Part shown: positions 52,152-64,000 of the stretch, in pieces | How the letters are laid out: every line of letters starts with the position of its first letter | Position numbering within the stretch: the stretch's first letter is position 1 | NCBI RefSeq assembly: GCF_020382885.2 | Contig: NC_058502.1 | Coordinates: 3,636,001-3,700,000, forward strand | Direction: 5' to 3' | Origin: Scatophagus argus | Taxonomy: Eukaryota; Chordata; Actinopteri; Scatophagidae | DNA: 64,000 bases | Notes under the pieces: generated by a model | Databases searched by the model: none | What the model was told of the DNA's origin: nothing | Seen by the model: only the letters and a program-made list of their open reading frames with translations | Translations under genes and position numbers: made by a program

Positions 52152-55100
52152 CTGTCATTATCAGAGGAAGGATTCACCTGTCGAAGCGCTCACACTCTCC
52201 CCTGAGCCACTACAGGTGATAGAGGAGAAACCAAAATGGAAAGGGGCAGCCAAAGGGAAGCAGGGAAGAATAAAAGGAAATAATGAGGGGAAAGAAAGGA
52301 AAGAACAAGCGTTAGTAAAGAAGAGAAACGGGAAAGCAATTGTGGAAAGCATTTTATGTGTTAGAATAAAAGAAAAGAAAAGTACCCAAGACTGATTAAA
52401 CAGGTGAGCTAACGTGAGCTTTTTCGGTCCTTAAAAATCGACCATAGCCTGCCTAACGCCATAAATGTTAAAATATTAATTAAACATTATCACTGCACAG
52501 AAACGTCTGATAGTTGCACGGTGGTAGCTGCAGTCACAGCTGAGGCTTCTTCTCTGTAATTTTTATAGCGGCAAATTAAGCACATTTTGCAAGGCACAGT
52601 GAAACTTAAAGGTACAACATATGGCCTAAATGTCTAATGGCTTCAACTTTCATGAGTTATTAACTACCCGGTGGACAGAAAACATCATCAGCAACTACAG
52701 CAAAACAGATCAACAGATAACATGCAAAGAGATGAAAGATGTCAAGAAAAATCAAAGGGAAATGCTAATAATAACAATGGGGACATTAAAGGAGTCAGAA
52801 ATCTTGCAGGGATGCAGTAAATCAGGTCAGATTCAAAGTGGAATCAAAGCTTGAATAAAATCTACACGGCCATTTGTGTTTCCATAAGCTTAACTCAAAT
52901 GCATTTACCCTTTAACAGAAAAAATACAAGCAGAAGATGTGGAAGAAATCTGATTGGATTTAATCTTTCCAAAGAGAAGCTACAACACACTGCGGGACAC
53001 ACACACAATAGGGCGTACCTGCGTGTGTGTACTATGTCTTGTACACACTGGTCTTTGTGGTAGCGGACAAACTGGGTACAGGTGAGCCTGACCTCCTCTG
53101 GTACACCTGAGGGACTCAAATCCTGGCTGTCCCTGCCCTGCCACAGTCCGAGCAACCTGACACAGACACAAACACCACTTCAGCTCTGCGTGTCTCATAT
53201 GGTTATTTGATCCCAAAGGAAACCATGCCGAACAACTCAAACAATCTGTTGATCATCTGGAAGTCTCACCTCTTTTTAAAAGGCAGGATGATGAGGTGTC
53301 TGTCCAGACCAAAGATCCCAAAGGACAGGAAACCCTGGGATAAAGATGTGTGTATTTACAGTTGCAGTTAAAGTTAGACACGTAGTTGTGCATTCAACGA
53401 CGACAACACGCAGGTACCTGCCCGTAGTTTGCCACAGCGCAGAAAAACTGTAGTTCAAGGTAAAGTCTTCCTGGATCTTTGTTGAACAACCACCACAGAC
53501 AGCTGGACAGGTTCTAGAGACAGACGGAGACATTCACCAATCAGACATTTATTTTTAATTTTTTCACTTCTCACTTATTTTACACTAATTACACTCACAC
53601 ACACAGTTAGTGAGTGTTCAAGCCTCACCGCAAGCAGGCTGACAAAGAGCAGCAGACAGAGCAGGACGTGCCTGACTGTCTGTTTGTCATCAGTGGTTTG
53701 TGGACCAGGTGGTGGCAGGTTCAGTGGCTGCTCAGAAGAGGAAGATCCCTGCTGCTGCCCATCACACAGCGCCCCACTGTGGCCTGGAGTGGAAGAAAAA
53801 AAACATACAGCCTGTTAAGATACCAGTGTGACTGGTTAAACATCCTAATGCTTTCATGCCGTTTCAGATCACTACATGGACCTTATCTCACTTTCAAATA
53901 TTTCTTTCAAAACATTTTTCCACTGCTTTTGATTGAGTTTGTGCTGGTTACCTGTGCTGTTCGGCTGCTCCCTCTGCGTACTGGCTATCATGTCAGGTAA
54001 AGTCTGGAGAGGTGAGAAACTGTGGGGGTCTGGCAACACAACAGAAACAGTAAAAATAATCCAGACAGATCGTCAAGTTACTCACCTGATGATGGACTGG
54101 TTACAGTTATGGACACATTTCAACTCTGAACATATTCAAATTACAGGCAGATTTTGGTTTTATTCATACATAAATATCGATTGGAATCCAGAGCTACCTG
54201 AGTTGATGCTGCAGGCGGGCGAATTGGCCACCTGTGGCTGTTGTTGTTGTGAATCATCCAGGCCACCAGGGGCCCTAAGATCATCACTGATGCCTGTCAC
54301 AGCAGCTCTGCTCAGGGCCTGGTAGCCTCTCTGCTCCCTGTCTCCCTGGCTGAGACCCATCAGAGATATTGCACCAAGCAGCAGGCTGACTGCAAGCACC
54401 ACTGCTGTGGTGATTATCTAGGAGCAGGACAGAATGGAATATGAATAAAACGTCTTGGACGACTTCTAAAGACGGTTCAGAAACAAGGTGGCTCATTGAA
54501 AAGTGATTTCCTGTATCTGTGTCACATGGGTTTTGCCATTTCCCCATCCTTTCAGAGCACTAGAGTCAGGTCTCAAGTCAATGGCCATAAAAATCCTAAT
54601 TACAAGAAAAAGTAGGGATTTCCTTGACAGATTTAAAAAGGAAATAAGCAGACTTGAGTAGAGAAAATAGAGGAGACCAAAAAAAACAGAAATAAACAGA
54701 ACAGAGTGAAGAAAGGAATGTAGAGCTGAATTAGAGCAGATCTTTTTCTAACCTGAGCTCTGCCATAGAGGAAGGCCGAGTCTATGGTATCAGTCCTGTC
54801 TCCTGACATAAGAAGACCTCCGACCATCAGGAAGGGAACTCTACACACACAAGCACACACGCAGACAACAAGTTGTTCATACAGTTTTTAAGTATTAAAA
54901 TATCTGAGATGCTGAACTGCAGCAAAGCACATTTTCACTTTGCTTTGGTGCTTTGGGATGCGTTGATATACAAAGGAGACAAGCTGCTCTGCCACACCAA
55001 CACAGATTACAGAAGTTTTCTTAGCAAAGTGAAAAGTGTTTGGTGTTTGGGTGAGCAGACCTACCCCCAACCCAAAATCATGAACACTCCTGGTCGCAGT

Positions 55101-58100
55101 CTCAGCAGATCATCTCTGTTAGTCAGAGCCAGACAGAGAGGGATTAAACCTGAGAAAAAGAAAACACAAAAAACAAAAATAAAAACAAAACAGAAGAAAA
55201 CACAAAGCACCAGCGTGCACACAGTAAACTCAGTTGAGTATACCGAGTATTGAGCCAAACAGTGCTGTTCACAAGCAAACACACTTACCACTCCAAATGT
55301 AGGTGCTGTAAAGAGACCCATAGAGCAGAGCGAAAGTGAGAATTTTGCCGAGGAGATTATCATCATTTTTCACCAAGAAGTTCCACAGGATCATGCTGAC
55401 ACAAACCAAAAACTAGAGCAGAGAACAGTACAGCAGGTTAAGGCAGAACAGGAACGTGAATGTGAGGAGCCAGTGTGCTCAAGTAGTATTTCCTGGACAT
55501 ATGAACACAGACACAGACAGAAAACTCAAAATATCATTATAAAAAAGCGTCAGTGAAGAAACACATCCTCCACTATTTTTAAAATGAACGTGCTGCTTTT
55601 AACTGAATTTTAACTGGAGACTGACCTGAGCCAGGAAAAGATTTAAGGCAAAGAGGTGAGGAATTCTGTTAAACTTCCTGCTTAGTAACATCACCACAAT
55701 GGTCCACACCTGAGAGAAGAAACGGGCACATGATCACACATTGTTATTTCTGTGTCTGTTCTTCTTGTGGTCAGTATTTCAGTGCTCCTTCCTGTCAGAC
55801 TGAGTGACCCACTGAGTGGCTTTAAAAACAATCGTCTAACTGCAAGAGACCAAGACATGTCTGCAAACATACTTACTAATGCTACAAGGCTGACGATGCT
55901 GATGTTGAAGCTAACGTTTTCAAGTTCTGTCACCAGGGGGGTGGGGTCCATTAGAGGAATTGTTAACAACCAGGCCGACACGTACATGATCGGTGCAGAC
56001 AGGAACGTACTGATCACCATCCCTGATGTTACCTAAAGAAAGGACACAAAGAGACAGAATTTAAGAAGCACAAGACACAACACAAACTGTCAACATGTAA
56101 TCTAGAGTCAAAGCAAATGTATTCTAGAAGCATTTCTGTTTTCTTAACATGAAAAACTGTCTGAGTGGAAATGTCTTGTCTAAAAGAGAAATAGTAACCT
56201 TCAGAGCATATGAAGCAGCTCTTTTTTATCTACATAAATCAACAAAACAATCTTATCTTTCACTTTTTTCTGATGAAACTAAAGACTATAAAAATTCTAA
56301 CAATAAAAACTAAAACTATAATAAAATATATCTGGTACAGTGTGATGTCATCACAGATCAAGTTTATTTTCATTGTTGGGCAAAATGGCATAAAATCTAG
56401 ATAGTTTACTACTACGTGGAGTACACAAATGCAACCTGGGTGGTGTCAAGGTGTAGGGGATGACTGCAGTGTGTGTGTGTGTGTGTGTGTTTGCTTTACT
56501 CTTGCCATGTGACCTGGCTAAGTTACTATAAATTGCTGTTTAAAATTTACTTACCACCTCAAGCTCCATGTTGTAGTGTCCAGCGTAGATGGCCACACTT
56601 GGTGCGGTTGGGAAGACTCCATACAGGAAAGCAAAGTTAGACAAACTGGTGTGGTTGGCACTCGTGCTGTTGACTCCAACATCCAGAATATCCACCATGT
56701 CTTTACAGACCAGCGGCATCACCAGGCTGGAAACAGAGAGACAAAAAAATAAACCAATAAAACTTCATTAATGGCCAGTTGTTTAAGCAGTTAATGAAAA
56801 TCTGATCAGGAAACACCATGTATATGTATATTACAGTCTGCTATACAACAGCCCTGCAAAAAATATGTGATACGTTGTGCTTAAAACTTTCACTTTTTGG
56901 CTGATCTTCATGTATGTACTAAATATAGAAAAGAAAAAAGAAAAAAAAAACATTTTTCAATAGGGTTAGGTTGAAGTAATATACAGTGTACTGTAAGTAA
57001 GGCCACCATACATAATCACACACAAACACAGCTTACAGTTTGGCTGTGATGAGGAGAATCAAGGCAACTCCGGTGTCTCTGGTTAGTTTTCTGAGCTGGC
57101 CGACCTGCAGTAGAAACAAACGGATTATTTTTATCTGATCATGTTATTCTTATTTACACACGATTCAAAACCCTTAAAAGAAGCTAAAAGACAAAAGATT
57201 ATACTTACCTAAAAAAAATAAAATTCAACACAAGTCAGTTTAAACAAAATGTACAAAAAGGCTTAACTCAACCACAATTGAAAACAACTGAACAAAAACA
57301 AACTCACCATAGTGAGGCCGAGGTAAAACAAGGCTGTCCCTCCAAAGGAGTTAGCCAGGCCATCTATGAACTCTGACAGAACAGCAGGGATCTGCTGGCC
57401 TAGCACAAAGTGGGCAATGATTCCTACTATCACCATGAATACAACTGGGTTCTTCAACACCTGGAGAGTTGACAGAAAAAGGCTTAGAAAGAATGACTTG
57501 AAAACCCAGTGGAGAGAGATCTTTGAGTCTAACCTCTTTGAGATGTGTCACACATTCCCCTTAAAAACATCCATAAATACACAGCACCTGTATGATCACA
57601 ACTCCCACGATGCCAAGAGTGCTGCGCTGTGAATGGCTGGCCTGCCTCCACTTCTGAACCTCACAAAGAGCAAAGCCGATGGGATTGAGGAGCATGAGGG
57701 AGACTGGGGCAACGAGATAGATGTACTGGAGGTACTCTGGATATGTGCTCCGATACAAAGCATCAACTAGAAAAATAGAGGCGGACAGAAAGAAAGAAAG
57801 ACAGGAATGCATACATGTTGTCTCTTATGTTCAGTATTTTTCTTCACAGACAACTTATGGAGGAATATACATATCAATGTCTGCCTCACCTATGGGGTAT
57901 CCTAAGGCAAAGTCATTGCTTTGTGTAGCAAAGATGGCGTACAGGCCAGCCTTGCTGTATCTGCTGTCTGGACTGGCCACCATCAGAGTGAGCACACATA
58001 CCAGCACAAACACCGTCACCTACACACAGGATGGGAGCACCAAAGTTCTGTTTATTCGTATGGTTCTATGCCTCACAAGACTTCTTAAGAACGTCCACAG

Positions 58101-58643
58101 GGAATTTAGCAAAATCAGACTTACAGACACAAAATGAACACACAGATGCACCAGACACCAACCTTAGCGACCAGGACACTCCAGAGAAACACCCAGATGA
58201 CATCTCCAAAGTCTAACAGCACCATGTTTTTGAAGAGCAGAGCTGGAAGAGCAAACTTTGACACGAAGTTCCCCAAACCCTTTGCCTGGCTCTCTGTGAT
58301 GATATCTGCCCTATTGGTGGAAGTGGAAGAAACAGCCTTAGATACACATTGTTGTCATCACTTTCATATTTTTATCGGGCATCTCCAGAATTCAAGTACA
58401 ATCTTAACATGATGGCTGCATGCATGTAACACTTAAGCACACAAAACAGTCAATATGGTTTGTAACTGGTTTTGCACAGCCCTACCTGCCAGCTATGTAG
58501 CCACACAATATGATCCCAAAGCACTCAAGGAGAGCTGGGAAAAGCTTGTCGATGGACATGTGGGGCACCGCAGCAGAGCCCACGAGGGTACTGTGGGATA
58601 TGTTCTTCCCGTGGATCAGCACATACTTGCTGGCAGTCTCCAT
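51617..58643 (-). CDS. GPR155: GPR155 (LYCHOS), lysosomal cholesterol sensor
   Basis: Nineteen coding exons join with consistent phase: 58643-58486, 58310-58163, 58019-57890, 57766-57588, 57460-57308, 57104-57037, 56726-56555, 56032-55877, 55709-55626, 55412-55289, 55149-55065, 54840-54753, 54417-54198, 54029-53952, 53783-53629, 53513-53418, 53334-53270, 53156-53019, 52151-51617; about 943 aa (human 870). The mammalian protein sits in lysosomal membranes, senses cholesterol and relieves GATOR1 inhibition of mTORC1. Order seen: luminal N-terminus with sequon NIS, a PIN-type transporter-like bundle (about 30-390), a GPCR-like helical part (about 390-720) with a variable loop (about 535-640), and a C-terminal DEP domain. 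Phe35, Pro36, Glu40 and Tyr49 match the human cholesterol-site residues Phe43, Pro44, Glu48 and Tyr57. Start ATG 58643 has a perfect ACCATGG context. The last acceptor is the only doubtful splice site. Confidence 0.95.
56470..56491. repeat. (GT)n microsatellite
   Basis: About 11 GT units in a GPR155 intron. Confidence 0.9.
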
Positions 58644-58702
58644 GGTGACAGAATGATGAGGATGGTTCAGGATATTCAGGTGATGGCCGGGGAATATCAG
58701 AA
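58486..58702 (-). other. GPR155: GPR155 exon 2 (5' UTR end and start codon)
   Basis: A strong acceptor (cctctgtag) lies upstream of 58702 on the minus strand. The exon carries 59 nt of leader and then ATG at 58643 in context ACCATGG. Confidence 0.85.
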
Positions 58703-59098
58703 CTACAGAGGAAGGCAGGATGGAAAACATGGAGAAGTATGTGAAAACAGGGTGCTCGGGGTGCCAAGAATCCCTATTTACGCCTCTGTGCATGAACATA
58801 CCGTTAGCTAAGTTAGCACAGTCGAGTCAACCCGCTTCATTCTATGACGGGAGACTTCTGGAATTTAACGACATTGTAGAAAACTAAAACTAATGTTATG
58901 TCACGTTAAACAGCCTAAGAAGCTAACCTCTTTCCATCACGCCACCATTGTCACTCCCAGCTGACCGTTAGCGCTAGCTAGGTGCATGCTAAAAACATCA
59001 CGGGATATGCAGCGTTAGTTGGACGCAGTGAGACATAACTTCAACATCTGGCACTGATATGTTACCTAAAATGACTTCTTTAGAAACTGTATCCTTAC

Positions 59099-59340
59099 CT
59101 CTGTCACTTAGAGGACCATCTCTGCTCAGATATGTCCGAGATTCATCTGGCTTGCTGCTTGAGCAAACCTGTTTTCGCCGTTTGTGTGAGGAGCTCTCCT
59201 CCAGAATCTGACAGCTGCGGTAAGTGGCTACGCCCTGAAAAGTGTCTGACAGACGACTCAGCCAATCATCGCGCAGATACACTTCACCCTCCGACTGTGA
59301 TTGGATAAAGGCGTGCGGTGAGACGCTGTATTCATACGAA
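59099..59340 (-). promoter_or_regulatory. GPR155: GPR155 non-coding first exon and promoter
   Basis: The exon ends at 59099 with consensus donor agag|gtaagg. Upstream on the minus strand are two CCAAT boxes, one in each orientation (near 59300 and 59263), in CpG-containing DNA. The transcription start is probably between about 59180 and 59250. The exon frame is open and in phase with the start codon but contains no ATG. Confidence 0.55.
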
Positions 59341-59684
59341 AAGGAAAGTGATTGAATCACTGGACCTCGTTAAGGGTTTTATAGTGAAACAGCTACAGTG
59401 TGAAATCCAGCAAAAGTAATGTGGTTAACCATCAGTCACACTGTAGCTGTTAATATGATGGTCTTAATATCGCTTCAGTTGAGAAGCAACAGTGATTTAC
59501 ATAAAGTGAGGAGGGTTTTAACAAATCTGCTTATAATAACAGCAACACAAGAGTCCTTGTTTGCACGCCTCAATGTTTAAATTCGCAGACACACATACGA
59601 AGCGAGTCTCTTCATATTAGGATGTCAGCAACATCTCTCAAGGAACAAATGTAGTTGGCCTCTCTGAACAGGTGAGAAGACTGA

Positions 59685-59766
59685 CGCTGTGAGCAGGATT
59701 TGAACCTGCGCGGGGAAACCCCATTGGATTTCGAGTCCAACGCCTTAACCACTCGGCCATCACAGC
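59685..59766 (-). tRNA. tRNA-Ser (anticodon CGA)
   Basis: 82 nt without intron. The acceptor stem GCTGTGA pairs with TCACAGC, followed by discriminator G. The A box TGGCCGAGTGG and B box GGTTCAAATCC are canonical. The anticodon loop ACTCGAAAT reads serine UCG, and a long variable arm (a stem around GGGG and CCCC) gives the class II form of tRNA-Ser. No run of four T occurs in the first 40 nt after the 3' end. It lies between the GPR155 promoter and the WIPF1 3' end, on the same strand. Confidence 0.95.
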
Positions 59767-60130
59767 TCCACGAAACGCTTCAAGGATGGCTCCCACACCT
59801 TCCAGGTACGAGGGAGGACAGCACAAAGTCAAATAGACCGGATGCACGTCAGCAGAAGAAAATGATCTGCAAGTCAACATTACTGAGAAATTCAGGAATT
59901 CACAATGCTGCTGAAGGACGATGACAAAATTAAACATCTTCATATTTCTGCCTTAATACCTTAGAAAAATGATATCAAATTTTGTCTGGGATAATTATGT
60001 ATAAGCAAGAAAACCATCAGAGGCGACTAATGCAAGTTTGTCAAAATGCCAGAATTTAACCAACATCATGATATAACATAATCAAATCTCAGTGTCTCAT
60101 ATCTAAGGACACATCAATGTATTGTCCAGC
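59767..60130. other. intergenic DNA between the WIPF1 3' end and tRNA-Ser
   Basis: AT-rich, with no gene or repeat recognised. It probably includes upstream sequence of the tRNA gene. Confidence 0.5.
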
Positions 60131-60148
60131 GTTATTGCACAAATATTC

Positions 60149-60154
60149 TTTATT
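60149..60154 (-). terminator. WIPF1: candidate WIPF1 poly(A) signal
   Basis: AATAAA on the minus strand, 1.4 kb past the WIPF1 stop codon and within AT-rich sequence. It is plausible for the long 3' UTR typical of this gene, but not unique. Confidence 0.35.
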
Positions 60155-61569
60155 GGATAATACATAATATATCACTTCAGCTGGATGCTGACATCCATTA
60201 CATGTCTGATCAATTGTTTGTCCTTCTATGTGCGAGAATGTCAAATTATTTAAAATGTCCAATCAGTCCAATAAAACCACATTTTGCCCCATGTGGAGCA
60301 CATAAAGCCTCTTAAAGCGTTTTATTTGTTGATGTCAATAGATTTACTTCCATATGATTGTCTTTAAGAAAATGCTGCTTTGACCAACACATGATAATAA
60401 TACATCCTGTATACAAAAAAAAATCATTCAAAGCAGTGCAGGGTGAAGCAAAAAAACAAACAAACAAAAAAAACCCTAATACTGCACAGCTCAGACATAT
60501 AACTTAAAATAATACAGTCCTTCTTGATTAAATCATACAGATACATACACAGGTCCTCCATAGTCAAGGCAGCTTTAAACAAAACAGCAAAATAAGAATC
60601 TGTTCTACTGTAAACTCGTGCTGCCATAACATCCTTTGAAACATCTCAATCATGAACATTAAATGCGCGCTCACGTCACATTTAACAAATGAAAAGTACC
60701 GTTCAGTGGTTGCAACAGAAACACACACGTAAATACACACACTGTGAAGGCACATGTGGCTTTGGCAAATTAAACACCTGCTTTTCCAATAACGTTTTCT
60801 GCAGCAGTTTGAATCCGTGTCTGTCCGCGTCAATGTTTGCTAAATATTCAAGATGTGGCAATCGTGCTGCTGTATTGCTTCCGTTTTTGCATTTACATCA
60901 GCAGAGATGATCCAATCCAGCTGAACAAACATACAGACATAATTTAAGGCACAAAAGGCTAATTCCCTTAACTCATTTAAGCAGCCTGAAAACATTACAA
61001 TCCTGAATAGAAAAAGGCACGAGAAGAGAGTTTGTCAGCACACCTGGAGGAAACCGGCTGAATTAAAAGGCCTGTTCTGTAACCCTGGGACTCCGATGTT
61101 GACAATAACGTTGCCATATGATGTTGATTTAGCTTCACCTAATGCTGTCTATGCTGGGTAAACATGCATGCATGTGTGCTACCTGCCAAACGCAGGTTTA
61201 TTTGTCAAGTAAGACTTTGTCTTCTGTTTTAAAAGTATTGCTAGTTTGTAAAATATCTAGCAAGCAACTTATGGCAAGCAAAGGATCCGGAGCCGGTGGT
61301 TTTTTTCTTCTTATCTAAAACAAACTGTACCGGAAAATGAACAGGCTTTGGTGTTTGGATGGCGCCACTCTGCTGCTGCAGAGGCACATGGTGTAAACTC
61401 CACATTGTGAGTCCGTCCTTTTTCTTGGCCAAAGATATGTCCATTTTATGTGCAGTCCATAGATGAACCAAAGCCACGAGTAAAAGCGCAAATGAGTGGA
61501 ACACAGAGAAAGCGAGAGAGATGGGCAACAGAAAAAGTAGTTCCAGGGGTCGTGTTTGCTGCCACATCT
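60155..61569 (-). other. WIPF1: probable WIPF1 3' UTR
   Basis: 1.4 kb following the stop codon with no open frame of interest, consistent with a long 3' UTR. The exact end is inferred from the candidate poly(A) signal at 60149-60154. Confidence 0.5.
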
Positions 61570-62167
61570 TCACCTGGGTATAGGTGGAAGAGGTGGAGCT
61601 CCTCTCTCCTTTTTACCAGAACCTGAAAAGAAGCAAAGACACAGAAGGGTGAGGCTTTCCCTTAACTTTCCAGACATTTGATTTTCATCCACCAGGTGGC
61701 AGAGTGTCACTGTTAGCTCAGACTTTCACCATCCTGTTGGTTTGCTTTTATGTCTGACAGCGCATCTCAAAAACAAAAAAGAAATATTTGTAAAAGAAAA
61801 AGGTTGTTCAGAAGTAGTGAAAAAAGGTGATTCATATTTGGTGAAAATCACAACATAGCAGAGGTACGGTGTGTGTCTTCTGTTAATAAGTACGCAGTCT
61901 TTCGTCTGTCTCTTACAGTCTGCTTTTGGACATTTCTGAGATTCAACTCAAAACAATTTCTCCAGAATATCAAATAATTTCAACCTGCACAGCCTGAAAA
62001 GCTGTTATGATTTCCACGTCTAAACTAACAATTAGTGAGAGAAAATTCAGTGACTGTTGGTTTCATGGAAACTTCAGAAAGAGGCTGTATGACAGTCAGC
62101 CTGAAAGCAGGACTCCCCCCCCGCCCCCACAGTTCCTGAAAAACACTTTGGAGACATGAGATACGAG

Positions 62168-62212
<45 letters not shown>

Positions 62213-64000
62213 AGACTGACCTTTGCCGTCAGTCTTAGCAATCTTGCTGGGGTAGATCTTCTGGAAGTGCACATAGGGCTCAGGTGGGGGAAGGTCTGAC
62301 ACAGGATGGAAATTGAATCGAGACTCCCACTCATCTGTCAACAGAGAGAAAAGGACGTCACTGTGTCCATTTCCACCAGACGGACAAAACTCCTGTGATA
62401 TAAGCACTACGCACATTCACGTAACGCATGAACAGACTGTTACAGTCTTCTAGTTTAAAACAACAGCGGGTTTGTTTGTTTCTCTCTTGAAGCAGGATTT
62501 CTCTGATTTGATACAATCCAAAGAAGGAAGAGGAAACTACTGCTTTTCTGATAACCCAACATATCAGATTTTATTTTAAAGTACATTTTAAAAAGCAAAA
62601 TTTAATCTAAAGCACAAAGGGAATAAAATCAAACTCTAAACTGAGAAAGATCTGATCAGATAATGAGTACATATAAGAAGATTGTGACTTCAGGAAAAGT
62701 GATGAAAGACTGGGATTTTTTCCTGGAGCAGGACCTGTGGGACCCCTGGTCCCTGCTCGTCTCCACGGCCTGCCAAATCAAACTTAGTCCCTTGGTTCAA
62801 AGGGATAAAACAACACAAGCTGGAGTTCAGTGGGTTTCTCTGCCATCGCTGTACTCACTGGAACTTGGCAGTAAAACCAACACTGAGGGCAACACACTGT
62901 AGAGAGCAGGACAATGTTGTCCTCCTCAAAGGCACAGAGCAATTGTAGCATCTACTCAGCATATATCAGACCTGTTACACCTTCTCGACTTTACTCACCC
63001 TGTATCTGGTTTTGGTGAGAGTTTTGGAAGCCGTTACCCATGGGTGGTGGTGGAGGAGGGAGCCCTCCTGAACCCGGCCTGTCTGGAGGGAGGGGAGGTC
63101 TTCCGCCGGGTCCACCTCGAGGAGGCTCCGGGCCAGACCGGCCAATAGGAGAAGGAGCTGTCGATGACCTCACGCTGCCCACACTACGCCCTGAGGGAGG
63201 AGGAGGAGGAAGAGGCCCTTTGGGGGTAGAAGTAAAAATTGACATGTGAGCTGAGCTGATGGGAAGCCAAGTGATGCTTTTATGATCCTGAGTATCACTG
63301 AAATCCTGCATTCCCATGCAATATGTACATGAAGGCAAATGTCACACTATCAACTTTTCATTTTTTTTATATGGCCTGTATGCAGCAGTAATCTGTTGTT
63401 CAATAACTCAAACAAGTCAGTTCACCTGTGCGTGCCGAGGCTGGGTTCCTGCCAAGAGACGGCGGCCTCTCGTTTGGCGGAGGAGGGAGAGGTCCTGTCC
63501 GACCGTGAGGCGGAGCCGGACCGTGGCTGGCAAGGAGAATTCAGATTTTGAAAACAAACACCTTCTGAAATATGGTTTAAACTTTCAAGAACTGAATGTC
63601 TCCAATGTACAGAATGAAATCTGAGGTGGGACATGCCTCGCCTGTCTCAGCTTTTAATAATTACATGGACAAGTTTATATCATGTGTGAACTGCAGCATC
63701 ACAGAGCAGCTATTAGTTTTACGTCTGAGCAGACTTTGACGCTGCCGGTGTAGAGTCATATCTCATGATAGGAACTGCTGCGTACACGTCGAGCTTCAAA
63801 CACAACTCATCCATGAACACATAACAAGTACGGATAAAAGGCAGAAACAGATAAAACCTAACCAGTACCTGTTGAGTGAGCTGTTCCTTTGGGGCAGCCG
63901 AGGGGTGCTGTTGTCGTCCCCTCCAGCTGGGGATGGTGGGATAGGAGGAGGGCCCGGTCGGCCCGGCGGGAGAGGGGGCGCACCCCCACCAACTGAAGGC
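61570..64000 (-). CDS. WIPF1: WIPF1 (WIP), C-terminal part, cut by window edge
   Basis: Five exons join in phase: 64000-63869 (partial), 63526-63426, 63217-62999, 62334-62221, 61622-61570, giving the last 205 residues (human protein about 503). WIP binds and stabilises WASP and N-WASP and controls actin polymerisation in immune-cell activation, filopodia and podosomes. Seen in order: proline-rich repeats, [21 protein letters not shown] (the class of profilin/SH3 target motif), [11 protein letters not shown], then the WASP EVH1-binding region with [15 protein letters not shown] and YPSK, and the family C-terminus [12 protein letters not shown] before TGA. This ending separates WIPF1 from WIPF2. 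The N-terminal WH2 actin-binding part lies beyond the window. Adjacency to GPR155 matches human chromosome 2q31. Confidence 0.96.
61689..61702 (+). promoter_or_regulatory. CTCF-like motif in the last WIPF1 intron
   Basis: CCACCAGGTGGCAG is an exact fit to the vertebrate CTCF core, on the plus strand. It is the only one of the four motifs listed here with this orientation. Confidence 0.45.
62168..62211. repeat. (GT)n microsatellite
   Basis: About 21 uninterrupted GT units, only about 10 nt beyond the donor of the WIPF1 exon 62334-62221. On the transcribed strand it reads as a CA repeat, a known binding site for splicing factor hnRNP L. Confidence 0.95.

Noticed and set aside
54873-55253. 126-codon plus-strand frame
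   Set aside because: Antisense to GPR155 exon 55149-55065 and intron sequence; no coding features.
59099-59360. Open frame in GPR155 exon 1 that continues in phase into the start-codon exon
   Set aside because: The frame holds no ATG (its first start-like codon is GTG), and ATG 58643 has an ideal ACCATGG context; mammalian GPR155 lacks such an extension.
63040-63624. Gly-rich and Arg-rich plus-strand frames
   Set aside because: Reverse reading of the proline-rich WIPF1 exons.

Overview
The window is vertebrate nuclear DNA, most likely from a percomorph-type teleost fish. Genes are split by GT-AG introns, (CA/GT)n microsatellites are very dense, several fragments resemble dispersed fish repeats, and four protein genes can be rebuilt exon by exon with intact phase. 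There is no bacterial, phage or CRISPR-like content. No database could be queried, so homology calls rest on family knowledge and on splice phase checked by hand.

Layout. 1-3840: non-coding, with a perfect 39-nt hairpin and a decayed Tc1-like relic. 3840-34728 (+): a BEAN1-type gene with a CpG-rich candidate first exon, four exons carrying coding sequence and very long introns. 34729-39300: its 3' flank and repeats. 39302-42311 (+): a candidate unknown gene for a small secreted protein (TATA-like box, non-coding exon, signal-peptide exon, short last exon, poly(A) signal). 42654-47101 (+): complete TMEM41A, five exons, 275 aa. 47102-51616: its 3' flank, with a hairpin and a MITE. 59340-51617 (-): complete GPR155 (LYCHOS), a non-coding exon plus 19 coding exons, about 943 aa in the preferred model. 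59766-59685 (-): tRNA-Ser(CGA). 64000 to about 60130 (-): the last five coding exons and 3' UTR of WIPF1, running off the right edge.

The genes do not form a pathway. BEAN1 is a membrane-anchored NEDD4-binding PPxY protein, TMEM41A a VTT/DedA-fold endomembrane protein, GPR155 the lysosomal cholesterol sensor feeding mTORC1, and WIPF1 a WASP-binding actin regulator. GPR155 and WIPF1 are also neighbours in human (chromosome 2q31), whereas TMEM41A (3q27) and BEAN1 (16q) lie elsewhere in human, so the window seems to span a synteny junction.

Most worth a second look: the unrecognised secreted-protein gene at 39.3-42.3 kb; a long polar in-frame segment that appears to be inserted in the GPR155 DEP domain; a BEAN1 PPxY motif split across an intron; the hairpins at 1384-1422 and 47411-47436; and CTCF-like motifs between the genes.
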